Both the position numbers and the translations under genes were made by a program. The notes under the pieces are model-generated. The model saw nothing but the letters and a program-made list of their open reading frames with translations, had not been told where the DNA came from and did not search any database. From NCBI RefSeq assembly GCF_008923205.2, contig NZ_WBMS02000004.1, forward strand, positions 1 through 64,000: a DNA stretch of 64,000 nucleotides, given 5' to 3'. This stretch comes from Actinomadura physcomitrii (lineage in GTDB: Bacteria; Actinomycetota; Actinomycetes; Streptosporangiales; Streptosporangiaceae). Positions 54,707-61,854 of the stretch are shown piece after piece. Position 1 is the first letter of the stretch, and each line of letters starts with the position of its first letter.

Positions 54707-55725
54707 TGGCACCCGTCACCTACCGCCAGGCGCTCCGGGACACGCTGCGCGCGGAGATGCTCCGCGACGAGAACGTCTTCCTGATGGGCGAGGAGATCGG
54801 GCTCTTCGAGGGCTCGTACAAGATCACCGAAGGGCTGCTGAAGGAGTTCGGGCCGAAACGGGTCCGCGACACCCCCATCGCCGAGGAGGGCTTCGTCGGC
54901 GCCGCGATCGGCGCCGCCATGCTCGGCCTGCGCCCCGTCGTGGAGATCATGACGATCAACTTCTCGCTGCTCGCGCTGGACCAGATCGTCAACCACGCCG
55001 CCAAGATCTACGGCATGTTCGGCGGCCAGGCCAGCGTGCCGATGGTGATCCGCACCCCGGGCGGCGGCGGGCAGCAGCTCGGCGCCACCCACTCGCAGAA
55101 CGTCGAGCTGTTCTACTCGTTCATCCCGGGGCTGAAGGTCGTCGCGCCGAGCACGCCCGCCGAGGCGTCGGCGATGCTGAAGGCCGCGATCCGCGACGAC
55201 GACCCGGTGCTGTTCCTGGAGAACCTCGCCCTCTACAACACCAAGGGCGAGCTGCCGGCCCCGGTGGAGGAGATCGAGCCCGCCGAGATCGGCCGCGCCG
55301 CGGTCACCCGTCCCGGCACCGACATCACGATCATCGGCTACTCCCGGATGGCGCGGGTCGCGGGCGAGGTCGCCGAGACCCTCGCCGCCGAGGGCGTGTC
55401 CGCCGAGGTCGTCGACCTGCGCAGCCTGCGCCCGCTGGACCGCGCGACCGTCGTCGAGTCGGTCCGCAGGACCGGCTGCGCCGTCGTCGCCGAGGACGAC
55501 TGGCTCACCTACGGCATCGGCGCGGAGATCGCCGCGACGATCCAGGAGGGCGCCTTCGACTGGCTGGACGCGCCGGTCCGCCGCGTCGCGATGGCCGAGG
55601 TGCCGCTGCCCTACGCCAAGTCCCTGGAGACGGCGGCGCTGCCGTCCGCCGAATCCCTGCTCACCGCCGTCCGCGACACGCTCCGCGCGACCGGCCGCAT
55701 CCCGACTCTGGAGCCCGCCCGATGA
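54706..55725 (+). CDS. pdhB: 2-oxoacid (pyruvate-type) dehydrogenase E1 component, beta subunit
   Basis: 339 residues. E1beta motifs: LMGEEIGLFEGSYKITEGL, DTPIAEEGFVGAAIGAAMLGLRPV, MTINFSLLALDQIVNHAAK, HSQNVELFYSFIPGLKVVAPSTPAEA, VVDLRSLRPLD. GGAGGAGC precedes the ATG. Stop overlaps the E2 start as ATGA. Confidence 0.92.
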   Translation: MAPVTYRQALRDTLRAEMLRDENVFLMGEEIGLFEGSYKITEGLLKEFGPKRVRDTPIAEEGFVGAAIGAAMLGLRPVVEIMTINFSLLALDQIVNHAAKIYGMFGGQASVPMVIRTPGGGGQQLGATHSQNVELFYSFIPGLKVVAPSTPAEASAMLKAAIRDDDPVLFLENLALYNTKGELPAPVEEIEPAEIGRAAVTRPGTDITIIGYSRMARVAGEVAETLAAEGVSAEVVDLRSLRPLDRATVVESVRRTGCAVVAEDDWLTYGIGAEIAATIQEGAFDWLDAPVRRVAMAEVPLPYAKSLETAALPSAESLLTAVRDTLRATGRIPTLEPAR

Positions 55726-57035
55726 CCGAGATCCTCATGCCGCGCCTCTCCGACACCATGGAGGAGGGCGTCATCAGCTCCTGGCAGAAGCAGCCGGGCG
55801 ACGAGGTGGCGGTCGGCGACGTCCTGGTGGACATCGAGACCGACAAGGCGGTCATGGAGTACGAGGCCTACGAGGCCGGCGTGCTCGAGAAGATCCTCGT
55901 CGGCGAGGGCGAGACCGCCGCGATCGGCGCGCCGATCGCCGTGGTCGCCCCGAAGGGCGGTGCGCGTCCCGAGGCGGCGGCGGCCGAACCGGCCCCGGCG
56001 CCCGCCGCGCCCGCAGAGCCCGCGCAGCCCGCCGCCGCACCGGCTCCCGCGCCTGAGCCCGCGCCGGCCGCCGCGCACCCGGCGCCGGCCCCGGCCGAGC
56101 GCCGGACCGGCGCGTCCCGGCCGCCGTCGTCGCCGCTGGCGCGCCGGCTGGCCCGCGACCACGGGCTCGACCTCGCGACGCTGACCGGCTCCGGGCCGGG
56201 CGGGCGGATCGTCCGCGCCGACATCGAGGCCGCGATCCGCGACGGCGCCCCCGCCGCCGCACCGGCCGCACCGGTCGCGGCCCCGGCGGCTCCGGCCGCC
56301 CCGGCGCAGGCGCCCGCACCCGCCGCCGCGCGCCCGCAGGCCGCCGAGGACCCGGACGTCGAGGCCGTCCCGCTGAACCGCTTCCGCAAGGTCGCGGCGC
56401 GGCGGCTCACCGAGAGCAAGCAGAACGCGCCGCACTTCTACCTCAACCGGGAGGTGGACGCCGAAGCGCTGCTGGCGTTCCGCGCCACCCTCAACGAGGC
56501 GCTCGCCCCGGCGAAGGTCAGCGTGAACGACCTGGTCGTCAAGGCGGTGGCCACGGCGCTGCGCGAGCATCCCGAGGTCAACGTCTCCTACACCGAGGAG
56601 AACCTGCTCTTCCACAAGCGGGTGCACGTCGGCGTCGCCGTCGCCGTCCCGGACGGCCTGGTCGTCCCGGTCGTGAAGGACGCCGACCGCAAGAGCGTCT
56701 CGCAGATCGGCGCGGAGACCCGCGAGCTGGCCGGCAAGGCGCGCGACGGGAAGCTGTCCGTGCAGGAGATGAGCGGCGGCACGTTCAGCGTCAGCAACCT
56801 CGGCATGTTCGGCGTCGACTCGTTCTCCGCGGTGATCAACCCGCCGGAGGCGGCGATCCTCGCGGTCGGCGCGGTGCGCGACGAGCCGGTGGTGCGCGAC
56901 GGGCAGGTCGTCCCCGGCAAGCGGATGGCGGTGACGCTCTCGGTCGACCACCGCGCCTGCGACGGCGCGACGGCCGCGAAGTTCCTCGCCCGCCTTGCCG
57001 AGCTGCTGCAGAATCCGCTGCTGATCGTGGCGTGA
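55722..57035 (+). CDS. pdhC: 2-oxoacid dehydrogenase E2 dihydrolipoyl acyltransferase
   Basis: 437 residues. Lipoyl domain 1-76 with IETDKAVMEYEA (lipoylated Lys), Ala/Pro linker, peripheral subunit-binding domain (SPLARRLARDHGLDLATLTGSGPGGRIVRADIEAA), second Ala/Pro linker, then the catalytic domain ending with SVDHRACDGATAAKFL (DHRxxDG). A single lipoyl domain. No E3 (lipoamide dehydrogenase) gene follows, so E3 is supplied elsewhere. Confidence 0.94.
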   Translation: MTEILMPRLSDTMEEGVISSWQKQPGDEVAVGDVLVDIETDKAVMEYEAYEAGVLEKILVGEGETAAIGAPIAVVAPKGGARPEAAAAEPAPAPAAPAEPAQPAAAPAPAPEPAPAAAHPAPAPAERRTGASRPPSSPLARRLARDHGLDLATLTGSGPGGRIVRADIEAAIRDGAPAAAPAAPVAAPAAPAAPAQAPAPAAARPQAAEDPDVEAVPLNRFRKVAARRLTESKQNAPHFYLNREVDAEALLAFRATLNEALAPAKVSVNDLVVKAVATALREHPEVNVSYTEENLLFHKRVHVGVAVAVPDGLVVPVVKDADRKSVSQIGAETRELAGKARDGKLSVQEMSGGTFSVSNLGMFGVDSFSAVINPPEAAILAVGAVRDEPVVRDGQVVPGKRMAVTLSVDHRACDGATAAKFLARLAELLQNPLLIVA

Positions 57036-57061
57036 GCCTGGCGGCGGGCCCGGTCGTGAGC

Positions 57062-57089
57062 GCGGCCCCGGTGACGTCACCGGGGCCGC
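57062..57089 (+). terminator. Terminator of the pdhABC operon
   Basis: GCGGCCCCGGTGAC and GTCACCGGGGCCGC form one uninterrupted 28-bp palindrome 27 bases after the E2 stop. Confidence 0.75.
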
Positions 57090-57099
57090 ACACCCCTTG

Positions 57100-57114
57100 T
57101 CGTCCCTATGACGA
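57100..57114. promoter_or_regulatory. Inverted repeat before pnuC
   Basis: TCGTC-CCTAT-GACGA lies about 20 bases before the pnuC start. NAD-salvage genes are usually repressed through short palindromes (NrtR, NiaR, NadQ), but this site matches none with certainty. Confidence 0.35.
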
Positions 57115-57132
57115 TATGTGATCATTGCCGGC

Positions 57133-57777
57133 ATGGCGGTCAACGTTCCGCTGGGTCCCCTGCTGGACCCGGCGTTCCACCTCGGAACCGTGCCCACGAC
57201 GTGGGCGGAGCTGCTCGGCTTCGCCACCGGCGCGGTGAACGTCTGGCTGGTCGTCCGGCAGAACATCCTCAACTGGCCGGTCGGGATCGCCAACGTCGTC
57301 CTGCTGGGCCTGGTGTTCCTGGACGGCGGCCTCTACGCCGACGCCGGGCTCCAGGTCGTCTACGTCGTGCTCCAGCTGTACGGGTGGTGGGTGTGGCTGT
57401 ACGCCGGCGACGGGCGCGACGAGCTGCCCGTCCGGCGCACCGCGCGCACCGAATGGTGCGCGCTCGCCGCCGCCGGAGCGGCCGGGACGGCGCTGCTGAC
57501 CTGGATGCTGTCGGCCTGGACCGACTCGACCGTCCCGTTCTGGGACGCGCTGACCACCGCGCTGTCGCTCGTCGCGACCTACGGGCAGTCCCGCAAGCTG
57601 CTGGAGTCGTGGTGGCTGTGGATCGCCGCCGACCTGATCTACATCCCGCTGTACTTCTACAAGGAGCTGAAGCTGACCGGCGCGCTGTACGTGCTGTTCC
57701 TCGCGCTGTGCGTCGCGGGCCTGGTCGCCTGGCGCCGCGACCTGCGGGAGCGGGAGACGGCCCCGGTGGCGGCATGA
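57133..57777 (+). CDS. pnuC: Nicotinamide riboside/mononucleotide transporter PnuC
   Basis: 214 residues, seven predicted helices. PnuC motifs ILNWPVGIANVVLLGLVFLDGGLYADAGLQVVYVVLQLYGWWVW and LWIAADLIYIPLYFYKELKLTGALY. ATG 57133 is preferred over GTG 57118. The stop overlaps nadR as ATGA: uptake and phosphorylation of nicotinamide riboside are coupled, since PnuC works by facilitated diffusion trapped by NadR kinase. Confidence 0.93.
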   Translation: MAVNVPLGPLLDPAFHLGTVPTTWAELLGFATGAVNVWLVVRQNILNWPVGIANVVLLGLVFLDGGLYADAGLQVVYVVLQLYGWWVWLYAGDGRDELPVRRTARTEWCALAAAGAAGTALLTWMLSAWTDSTVPFWDALTTALSLVATYGQSRKLLESWWLWIAADLIYIPLYFYKELKLTGALYVLFLALCVAGLVAWRRDLRERETAPVAA

Positions 57778-58883
57778 CCCACGATCACGGGCTCGTCATC
57801 GGCAAGTTCTATCCGCCGCACGCGGGCCACCACCATCTGATCGACACGGCCGCCGCCGTGTGCGCGCGGGTGACCGTCGTCGTCGCGGCGTCCACCGTGG
57901 AGAGCGTCCCGCTCGCGCTGCGCACCGCCTGGCTGCGGGAGGCGCACCCGCAGCCGCACGTGGAGATCGTCCCGGTGGTGGACGACGCCGAGATCGACTA
58001 CGACTCCGACGAGATCTGGTCGGCGCACGTCGCGGCGTTCCGGGCCGGGCTCGCGCTGCGGTCCGGGCTCGGCGTGACCGTCCCGCCGGTGGACGCGGTG
58101 TTCAGCTCCGAACCGTACGGCGCCGAGCTGGCGGCGCGGTTCTCGGCCGTCCACGTGCCGGTGGACCCGCCGCGCGAGCGGTTCCCGGTCAGCGGCACCG
58201 CCGTCCGCGCGGACCCGGTGGCGGCGTGGGAGTGGCTGTCGCCGCCCGTCCGCGCGTACCTGGCGCGGCGCGTCGTGGTGACCGGCGCCGAGTCGACCGG
58301 CACGACGACGCTGGCGCGCGCGCTCGCCGCGCACTACGCGCAGCGCGGCGGGGTGTGGGCGGCGACGCGGTGGGTGCCGGAGTACGGGCGCACCTTCACC
58401 GAGGAGAAGCTCGCCGCCGCGCGCCGCGCCGCGTCCGACCCGTCGCTGTGGCTGGACGGCCTGGCGTGGGAGTCCGCCGAGTTCACCGCGATCGCCGAGC
58501 GGCACGCCGCGCTGGAGGACGCCGCCGCCCGCACCGGTTCGCCGCTGCTGGTCTGCGACACCGACGCGTTCGCGACCGCGCTCTGGCACGAGCGCTACCT
58601 CGGCGCGCCCGCCCCGGACGTCGAGGCCGTCCACGCGCGGGTGCCGCACCACCTGTGGATCCTGACCTCGCCGGACGGCGTGCCGTTCGAGCAGGACGGC
58701 TGGCGGGACGGCGCGTCGATCCGCGCCTGGATGTCGGGCCGCTTCCAGGAGGAACTAGCGAAGCGGGACCTCCCGCACATCGTGGTGACCGGCCCGCACG
58801 AGGAGCGGCTGGCCGCCGCGGTCGAGGCCGCCGACGCGCTGCTCGCGCGCGGCTGGTCGTTCAGCGCCCCGCTGGCTCCGTAG
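57774..58883 (+). CDS. nadR: NadR-like NMN adenylyltransferase / nicotinamide riboside kinase
   Basis: 369 residues. N-terminal nucleotidyltransferase domain with LVIGKFYPPHAGHHHLI (HxGH) and VSGTAVRADP; C-terminal kinase with Walker A VVTGAESTGTTTLARAL and the substrate loop RTFTEEK. The N-terminal helix-turn-helix of enterobacterial NadR is absent, so it is enzymatic only. It makes NMN from nicotinamide riboside and then NAD. Overlaps the convergent ROK gene by 23 bases. Confidence 0.92.
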   Translation: MTHDHGLVIGKFYPPHAGHHHLIDTAAAVCARVTVVVAASTVESVPLALRTAWLREAHPQPHVEIVPVVDDAEIDYDSDEIWSAHVAAFRAGLALRSGLGVTVPPVDAVFSSEPYGAELAARFSAVHVPVDPPRERFPVSGTAVRADPVAAWEWLSPPVRAYLARRVVVTGAESTGTTTLARALAAHYAQRGGVWAATRWVPEYGRTFTEEKLAAARRAASDPSLWLDGLAWESAEFTAIAERHAALEDAAARTGSPLLVCDTDAFATALWHERYLGAPAPDVEAVHARVPHHLWILTSPDGVPFEQDGWRDGASIRAWMSGRFQEELAKRDLPHIVVTGPHEERLAAAVEAADALLARGWSFSAPLAP

Positions 58884-60126
58884 CCGCGGGCGGATCCGTG
58901 GCGGCGGGGGCGCGGTCGACGCGGAAGAGGTCCTCGTCGATGCGGTCGAGGGCCAGCCGGACGGCGCCGAGCCCGATCGCCTCGTCGCCCAGCCGCGACG
59001 CCTCGATGCGGACCGGGCTCAGGCACAGCGGCAGGACGTGCCGGCGCAGCGACTCCACCAGCGGCGCGCCCGCCCCGACCAGCGGGCCGCCGACGACGAT
59101 CATCTCCGGGTCCAGCGCGAGGGCCATCGCGGCGACGCCGCGGGACATGCGCGCGGCGAGCCGGTCGACGGCCCGCAGCGCGTCCGGGTCGCGCCGCCCG
59201 GCCGCGGCGAGCACGCGTGCGGCGTCCTCCAGCGCGGGCCCGGCGGAGGCGAGGCCGGCGAGCTCCGCGCCCGCCGCCCCCGGCCCGGGCCCGGCACCGC
59301 TGATCAGCACGACGGTCGTGTCGCGCAGGCCCAGCTCGGGCAGCATCCCGATCTCGCCCGCCGCGCCCCACCGGCCGCGGTGCAGGCGCCCGCCGATCAG
59401 CGCGCCGGCGCCGGTGTGCAGCCCGGCGTGCACGCAGACGACGTCGTCGGCCGCGCGGGCCGCACCGCGCCACCGCTCGGCCAGCGCGGCGAGGTTCGCG
59501 TCGTTCTCCACCAGGACGGGGCAGGCGAACGAGCGGCCGAGCTCGCGGCCGAGCGCGACGCCCTCCCAGCCGGGCACCGCGGCGCAGCGGGTGACGGTGC
59601 CGTCGGGGCCGACGACGCCGGGGGTCCCGGCGGCGACGGCGCGCAGCGACCGCCGGTCGATCCCGGCCTCGGCCAGGCACGCCTTGACGGCGGCGCGGAC
59701 GGCACTGATGCGGGCGTCCGGCCGGGCATGGGTGTCCAGGCTCGCGCGGTGGCCGCCGACGGCCTCGCCGGACAGGTCCGTGACGAGCAGCCGCACGTGG
59801 TGGGCGTCGATCTCGACGCCGAGCGCGTGGCCGGCCTCGGCGCGGAACCGGTAGCGGCGCGCGGGACGGCCGAGGCCGCTGCCCGGGCGCGGCGCGACCT
59901 CGGCGACCAGGCCTCGGCCGATCAGGTCGCCGAGCACGCCCTCGGTGGTGGGGCGCGACAGCCCGACCCGGCGGGCCAGCCCCGACAGCGTCGACTCGCC
60001 GCCGTCGCGCAGCTCGCGCAGCGTCGCGGCGGAGTTCAGGCGGCGCAGCACCGAGAGGTCGCCTCCGTGCAGCGAGCGTTCGGACACGTCATCCCTCGAC
60101 GGCGATCTGCGGACCGGCGGCACCAT
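58861..60126 (-). CDS. ROK family protein with HTH, lacking the zinc motif
   Basis: 421 residues. Winged helix ATLRELRDGGESTLSGLARRVGLSRPTTEGVLGDLIGRGLV, then a ROK domain with VENDANLAALAE and GRWGAAGEIGMLPE. The ExGH His is Met here and the CxCGxxGCxE zinc site is entirely missing, so sugar binding is likely altered. ATG 60126 has no ribosome-binding site. A 23-bp imperfect palindrome directly upstream (60137-60159) suggests autoregulation. Target genes are not evident. Confidence 0.85.
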   Translation of the reverse strand: MVPPVRRSPSRDDVSERSLHGGDLSVLRRLNSAATLRELRDGGESTLSGLARRVGLSRPTTEGVLGDLIGRGLVAEVAPRPGSGLGRPARRYRFRAEAGHALGVEIDAHHVRLLVTDLSGEAVGGHRASLDTHARPDARISAVRAAVKACLAEAGIDRRSLRAVAAGTPGVVGPDGTVTRCAAVPGWEGVALGRELGRSFACPVLVENDANLAALAERWRGAARAADDVVCVHAGLHTGAGALIGGRLHRGRWGAAGEIGMLPELGLRDTTVVLISGAGPGPGAAGAELAGLASAGPALEDAARVLAAAGRRDPDALRAVDRLAARMSRGVAAMALALDPEMIVVGGPLVGAGAPLVESLRRHVLPLCLSPVRIEASRLGDEAIGLGAVRLALDRIDEDLFRVDRAPAATDPPAATEPAGR

Positions 60127-60136
60127 GGCCGCTCTA

Positions 60137-60159
60137 CTTAGGGAAGGTACCTGCATAAG
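60137..60159. promoter_or_regulatory. Imperfect palindrome before the ROK gene
   Basis: CTTA...AGGTACCT...TAAG is centred on GGTACC (60145-60150) and begins 11 bases upstream of the start codon, overlapping the expected promoter. Confidence 0.5.
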
Positions 60160-60253
60160 TGGGCCGGACGGCGCCCACGATACCCCGGACCGGCGGCGCG
60201 GCCCCCTCAGCCGCCCGAGCCGAGCCCGGCGGCGGCCATTTCCGATGCCAAGC

Positions 60254-60274
60254 GGCCGGCAATATCTGCCGGCC
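60254..60274 (-). terminator. Terminator after the tRNA array
   Basis: GGCCGGCA and TGCCGGCC form a perfect 8-bp stem with loop AATAT, 33 bases downstream of tRNA-His on the minus strand. Confidence 0.65.
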
Positions 60275-60307
60275 ACCGCCCGACCAATCCTGCTATTTCC
60301 TATTAAG

Positions 60308-60381
60308 GGCGACCGCCCGGGATCGAACCGAGGACCTCCAGGACCACAACCTGGCGTGCAGACCACCACACCACGGACGCC
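60308..60381 (-). tRNA. tRNA-His (GTG), divergent
   Basis: 74 bases. Anticodon arm CCAGG-TTGTGGT-CCTGG gives anticodon GTG. The 5' extra G pairs with C73, the hallmark of tRNA-His. T arm CTCGG-TTCGATC-CCGGG is normal. Oddities: a T4-T69 mismatch in the acceptor stem and G at position 14 where A is nearly universal. CCA is not encoded. It starts 1 base after tRNA-Arg. Confidence 0.8.
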
Positions 60382-60382
60382 G

Positions 60383-60455
60383 TGTCTCCGACAGGACTCG
60401 AACCTGTGCCCTCCGGGTCCGCAACCCGGCGCGCTCTCCACTGCGCCACGGAGAC
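60383..60455 (-). tRNA. tRNA-Arg (GCG anticodon)
   Basis: 73 bases with a complete cloverleaf: acceptor GTCTCCG/CGGAGAC, D stem GCGC/GCGC, anticodon arm CCGGG-TTGCGGA-CCCGG, T arm ACAGG-TTCGAGT-CCTGT, discriminator A. The anticodon GCG reads CGC/CGU. Bacteria normally use an inosine-modified ACG tRNA for these codons, so a GCG isoacceptor is unusual. Confidence 0.85.
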
Positions 60456-60476
60456 TCGATATTCGGTTGCCGTGCG

Positions 60477-60549
60477 TACTGGGCGCAGGAATCGAACCTG
60501 CCTGATGCGGGATATGAATCCGCCGGATGCACCAGCATCCCTGCCCAGC
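60477..60549 (-). tRNA. tRNA-Met-like (CAT), divergent
   Basis: 73 bases. Acceptor GCTGGGC/GCCCAGT (one wobble), anticodon loop TTCATAT with CAT, T arm GCAGG-TTCGATT-CCTGC, discriminator A. Position 8 is A and 14 is G, so the normal U8-A14 contact is missing, and the last pair of the anticodon stem is A-C. It lacks the features of an initiator tRNA. Could also act as tRNA-Ile2 if its C34 is modified. Confidence 0.7.
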
Positions 60550-60554
60550 CTGCG

Positions 60555-60639
60555 CGGAGGGTGCGAGATTCGAACTCGCGCAGGGTGACCCCTGACGACG
60601 GCTTAGCAAGCCGCTGCCTTTCCGCTCGGCCAACCCTCC
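60555..60639 (-). tRNA. tRNA-Ser (GCT)
   Basis: 85 bases with long variable arm. Acceptor GGAGGGT/ACCCTCC, D stem GCC/GGC, anticodon arm GCGGC-TTGCTAA-GCCGT giving GCT, T arm GCGAG-TTCGAAT-CTCGC, discriminator G as needed for seryl-tRNA synthetase. Reads AGC/AGU. First tRNA of the array, 15 bases after the end of the terminator U-tract. Confidence 0.9.
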
Positions 60640-60654
60640 GGGAAACGTTCGGGG

Positions 60655-60687
60655 AAAGAAAAGACCGCCCGTTCTGCTCGGGCGGTC
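60655..60687 (-). terminator. Intrinsic terminator (attenuator) in front of the tRNA array
   Basis: On the minus strand GACCGCCCG-AGCAGAA-CGGGCGGTC (60687-60663) is a perfect 9-bp stem followed by TTTTCTTT (60662-60655). This is a full rho-independent terminator, rare in this GC-rich window, and sits between the leader ORF and the first tRNA. Confidence 0.85.
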
Positions 60688-60692
60688 GGCGT

Positions 60693-60715
60693 CAGGACGC
60701 GACGGTCACGTCCTG
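60693..60715 (-). promoter_or_regulatory. Hairpin enclosing the leader stop codon
   Basis: CAGGACG and CGTCCTG pair (7 bp) around a loop that holds the TGA stop of the leader ORF. A ribosome finishing the leader would melt this hairpin; one stalled earlier would let it form, a layout typical of ribosome-mediated attenuation. Confidence 0.65.
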
Positions 60716-60768
60716 CGGCGGCTCCCGAGGCCGGAGTGGCTGCTGCGGTGCATTCGGTGATGGCGCAT
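60706..60768 (-). CDS. 20-residue leader peptide rich in Arg, His, Ser and Met
   Basis: The ORF begins at ATG 60768, 8 bases after the strong ribosome-binding sequence AAGGAG. It encodes MRHHRMHRSSHSGLGSRRRT: six Arg, four His, four Ser and two Met, i.e. 16 of 20 residues. Codons are mainly CGC (Arg), CAC/CAT (His), AGC (Ser) and ATG, those read by the tRNA-Arg(GCG), tRNA-His(GTG), tRNA-Ser(GCT) and tRNA-Met(CAT) encoded just downstream. A stop-codon hairpin and an intrinsic terminator follow. It is best explained as a sensing leader for tRNA shortage. No homologue is recalled. Confidence 0.7.
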   Translation of the reverse strand: MRHHRMHRSSHSGLGSRRRT

Positions 60769-60806
60769 CGTTCCCTCTCCTTCCGGCCTCGTTCCGTTCA
60801 ACGCCC

Positions 60807-60835
60807 ATACTGTCCAAGCGATTCCGCTGCGGCAA
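60807..60835 (-). promoter_or_regulatory. Promoter of the leader/tRNA array
   Basis: Minus strand -35 TTGCCG (60835-60830), 17-base spacer, -10 CAGTAT (60812-60807). The predicted start near 60800 gives a 5' leader of about 32 bases to the ORF. Confidence 0.55.
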
Positions 60836-60847
60836 CCCATTATTTCC

Positions 60848-60876
60848 GGGGCGGCCCGCCCGGTGCGGGCCGCCCC
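60848..60876 (-). terminator. Terminator after the SDR fragment
   Basis: GGGGCGGCCCGC and GCGGGCCGCCCC form a perfect 12-bp stem with loop CCGGT, 8 bases beyond the stop of the SDR remnant. It insulates the tRNA-array promoter from upstream transcription. Confidence 0.75.
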
Positions 60877-60883
60877 GATTTCC

Positions 60884-60997
60884 CTACTCGTCGAAATCGG
60901 TGCTGCGGATCAGCGGCTCCCAGGCGGCGAACTCCTTGCGGAGGCCGTCCAGGCTCGCGGCGACCGCGTCGGCGGCGTCGCCGCCGAGCGGCAGCCG
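60884..60997 (-). pseudogene. C-terminal fragment of a short-chain dehydrogenase
   Basis: About 35 codons end the minus-strand frame: LPLGGDAADAVAASLDGLR then FAAWEPLIRSTDFDE, the usual C terminus of actinobacterial SDR oxidoreductases. The reading frame upstream is antisense noise, because the sequence switches to an SDR N terminus on the other strand. Confidence 0.65.
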
Positions 60998-61183
60998 GCG
61001 ACCTCGGGGTTCGGGCGGGCGATCGCGGAGGCGGCGCTCGCGGCGGGCGACACCGTCGTCGCGGCGGCGCGCCGCCCGCAGGCCCTCGACGACCTCGCCG
61101 AGCGCCACCCGGGGCGCGTGAACGCGGTCGCGCTGGACGTCACCGACCACGGCCGGATCGCCGACGTGGTGGCGGACGTGCTG
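60998..61183 (+). pseudogene. N-terminal fragment of a short-chain dehydrogenase (inverted relative to its C terminus)
   Basis: About 60 codons in one frame read GFGRAIAEAALAAGDTVVAAARR, ALDDLAERHPGRV and VALDVTDHGRIADVVADVL, covering the nucleotide-binding start of an SDR but lacking the first residues (start Met and TGAS). The rest of the catalytic domain (SxxxY, K) is missing. It joins directly to a LysR fragment. Confidence 0.65.
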
Positions 61184-61854
61184 CTGTCCGCCAGGCCGAG
61201 CGGGTGGCCGCAGCAGCGGAGCGGCACCGGCGCGCCAAGACCGGAGTGCTGCGCGTCGGGTTCGAGGCGAGCGGCGCCGGGGAGCTGACGACGCGGGCGC
61301 GCGCCGAGTTCGCCCGCACCCATCCCGGCGTCCGGGTCGAGCCGAAGCGGTTCGACTGGGGCGGCGAGGCCGACGCGCTGCGGTCCGGTGACGTGGACGT
61401 GGCGTTCGTATGGCTGCCCGCCGACCTGTCCGGCCTGCACGCCGAGATCGTCCACACCGAGCCGCGGATCGTCGGGCTGCCGGCCGGGCACCGGCTCGCC
61501 GGGAACGCCTCAGTCGGCATCCTCGACGTCGGCGACGAGCCGCTGATGTGGACGGAGCGGGCCCCGCGCGAGTGGGTGGACTGGTGGGCGGTCAACCCTC
61601 GCCCGGACGGGTCGGAGCCGCGGTGGGGGCCGACCAACGACAACGTCGAGGAGATGCTCGAGCAGGTCGCCGAGGGCGTCGCGATCTGCTTCGCGCCGTC
61701 CAGCATGGCGCTGTACTACACGCGGCCCGGCATGGTGTGGGTGCCGCTCACCGGCGTCGAGCCGCTGCGGGTCGCGCTCGCCTGGGCGGACGGCGCGGAC
61801 GGCCCGCTGGTGCGGTCGTTCGCGCGGATCGTCCGCGGCCTGGTCACCGGGTGA
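61184..61854 (+). pseudogene. LysR-type regulator, C-terminal effector domain only
   Basis: About 223 codons match a LysR substrate-binding domain: GVLRVGFEASGAGELTTRARAEFARTHPGVRVEPKRFDWGGE, DVAFVWLPADLSGLHAEIVHTEPRIVGLPAGHRLAG, TNDNVEEMLEQVAEGVAICFAPSSMALYYTRPG. The N-terminal helix-turn-helix is absent and replaced by SDR sequence in another frame; no good start exists. Overlaps the convergent sigma-like gene by 11 bases. Confidence 0.75.

Noticed and set aside
60127-60307. Integrase or attachment site next to the tRNA array
   Set aside because: No integrase gene and no direct repeat of a tRNA 3' end were found within the window.
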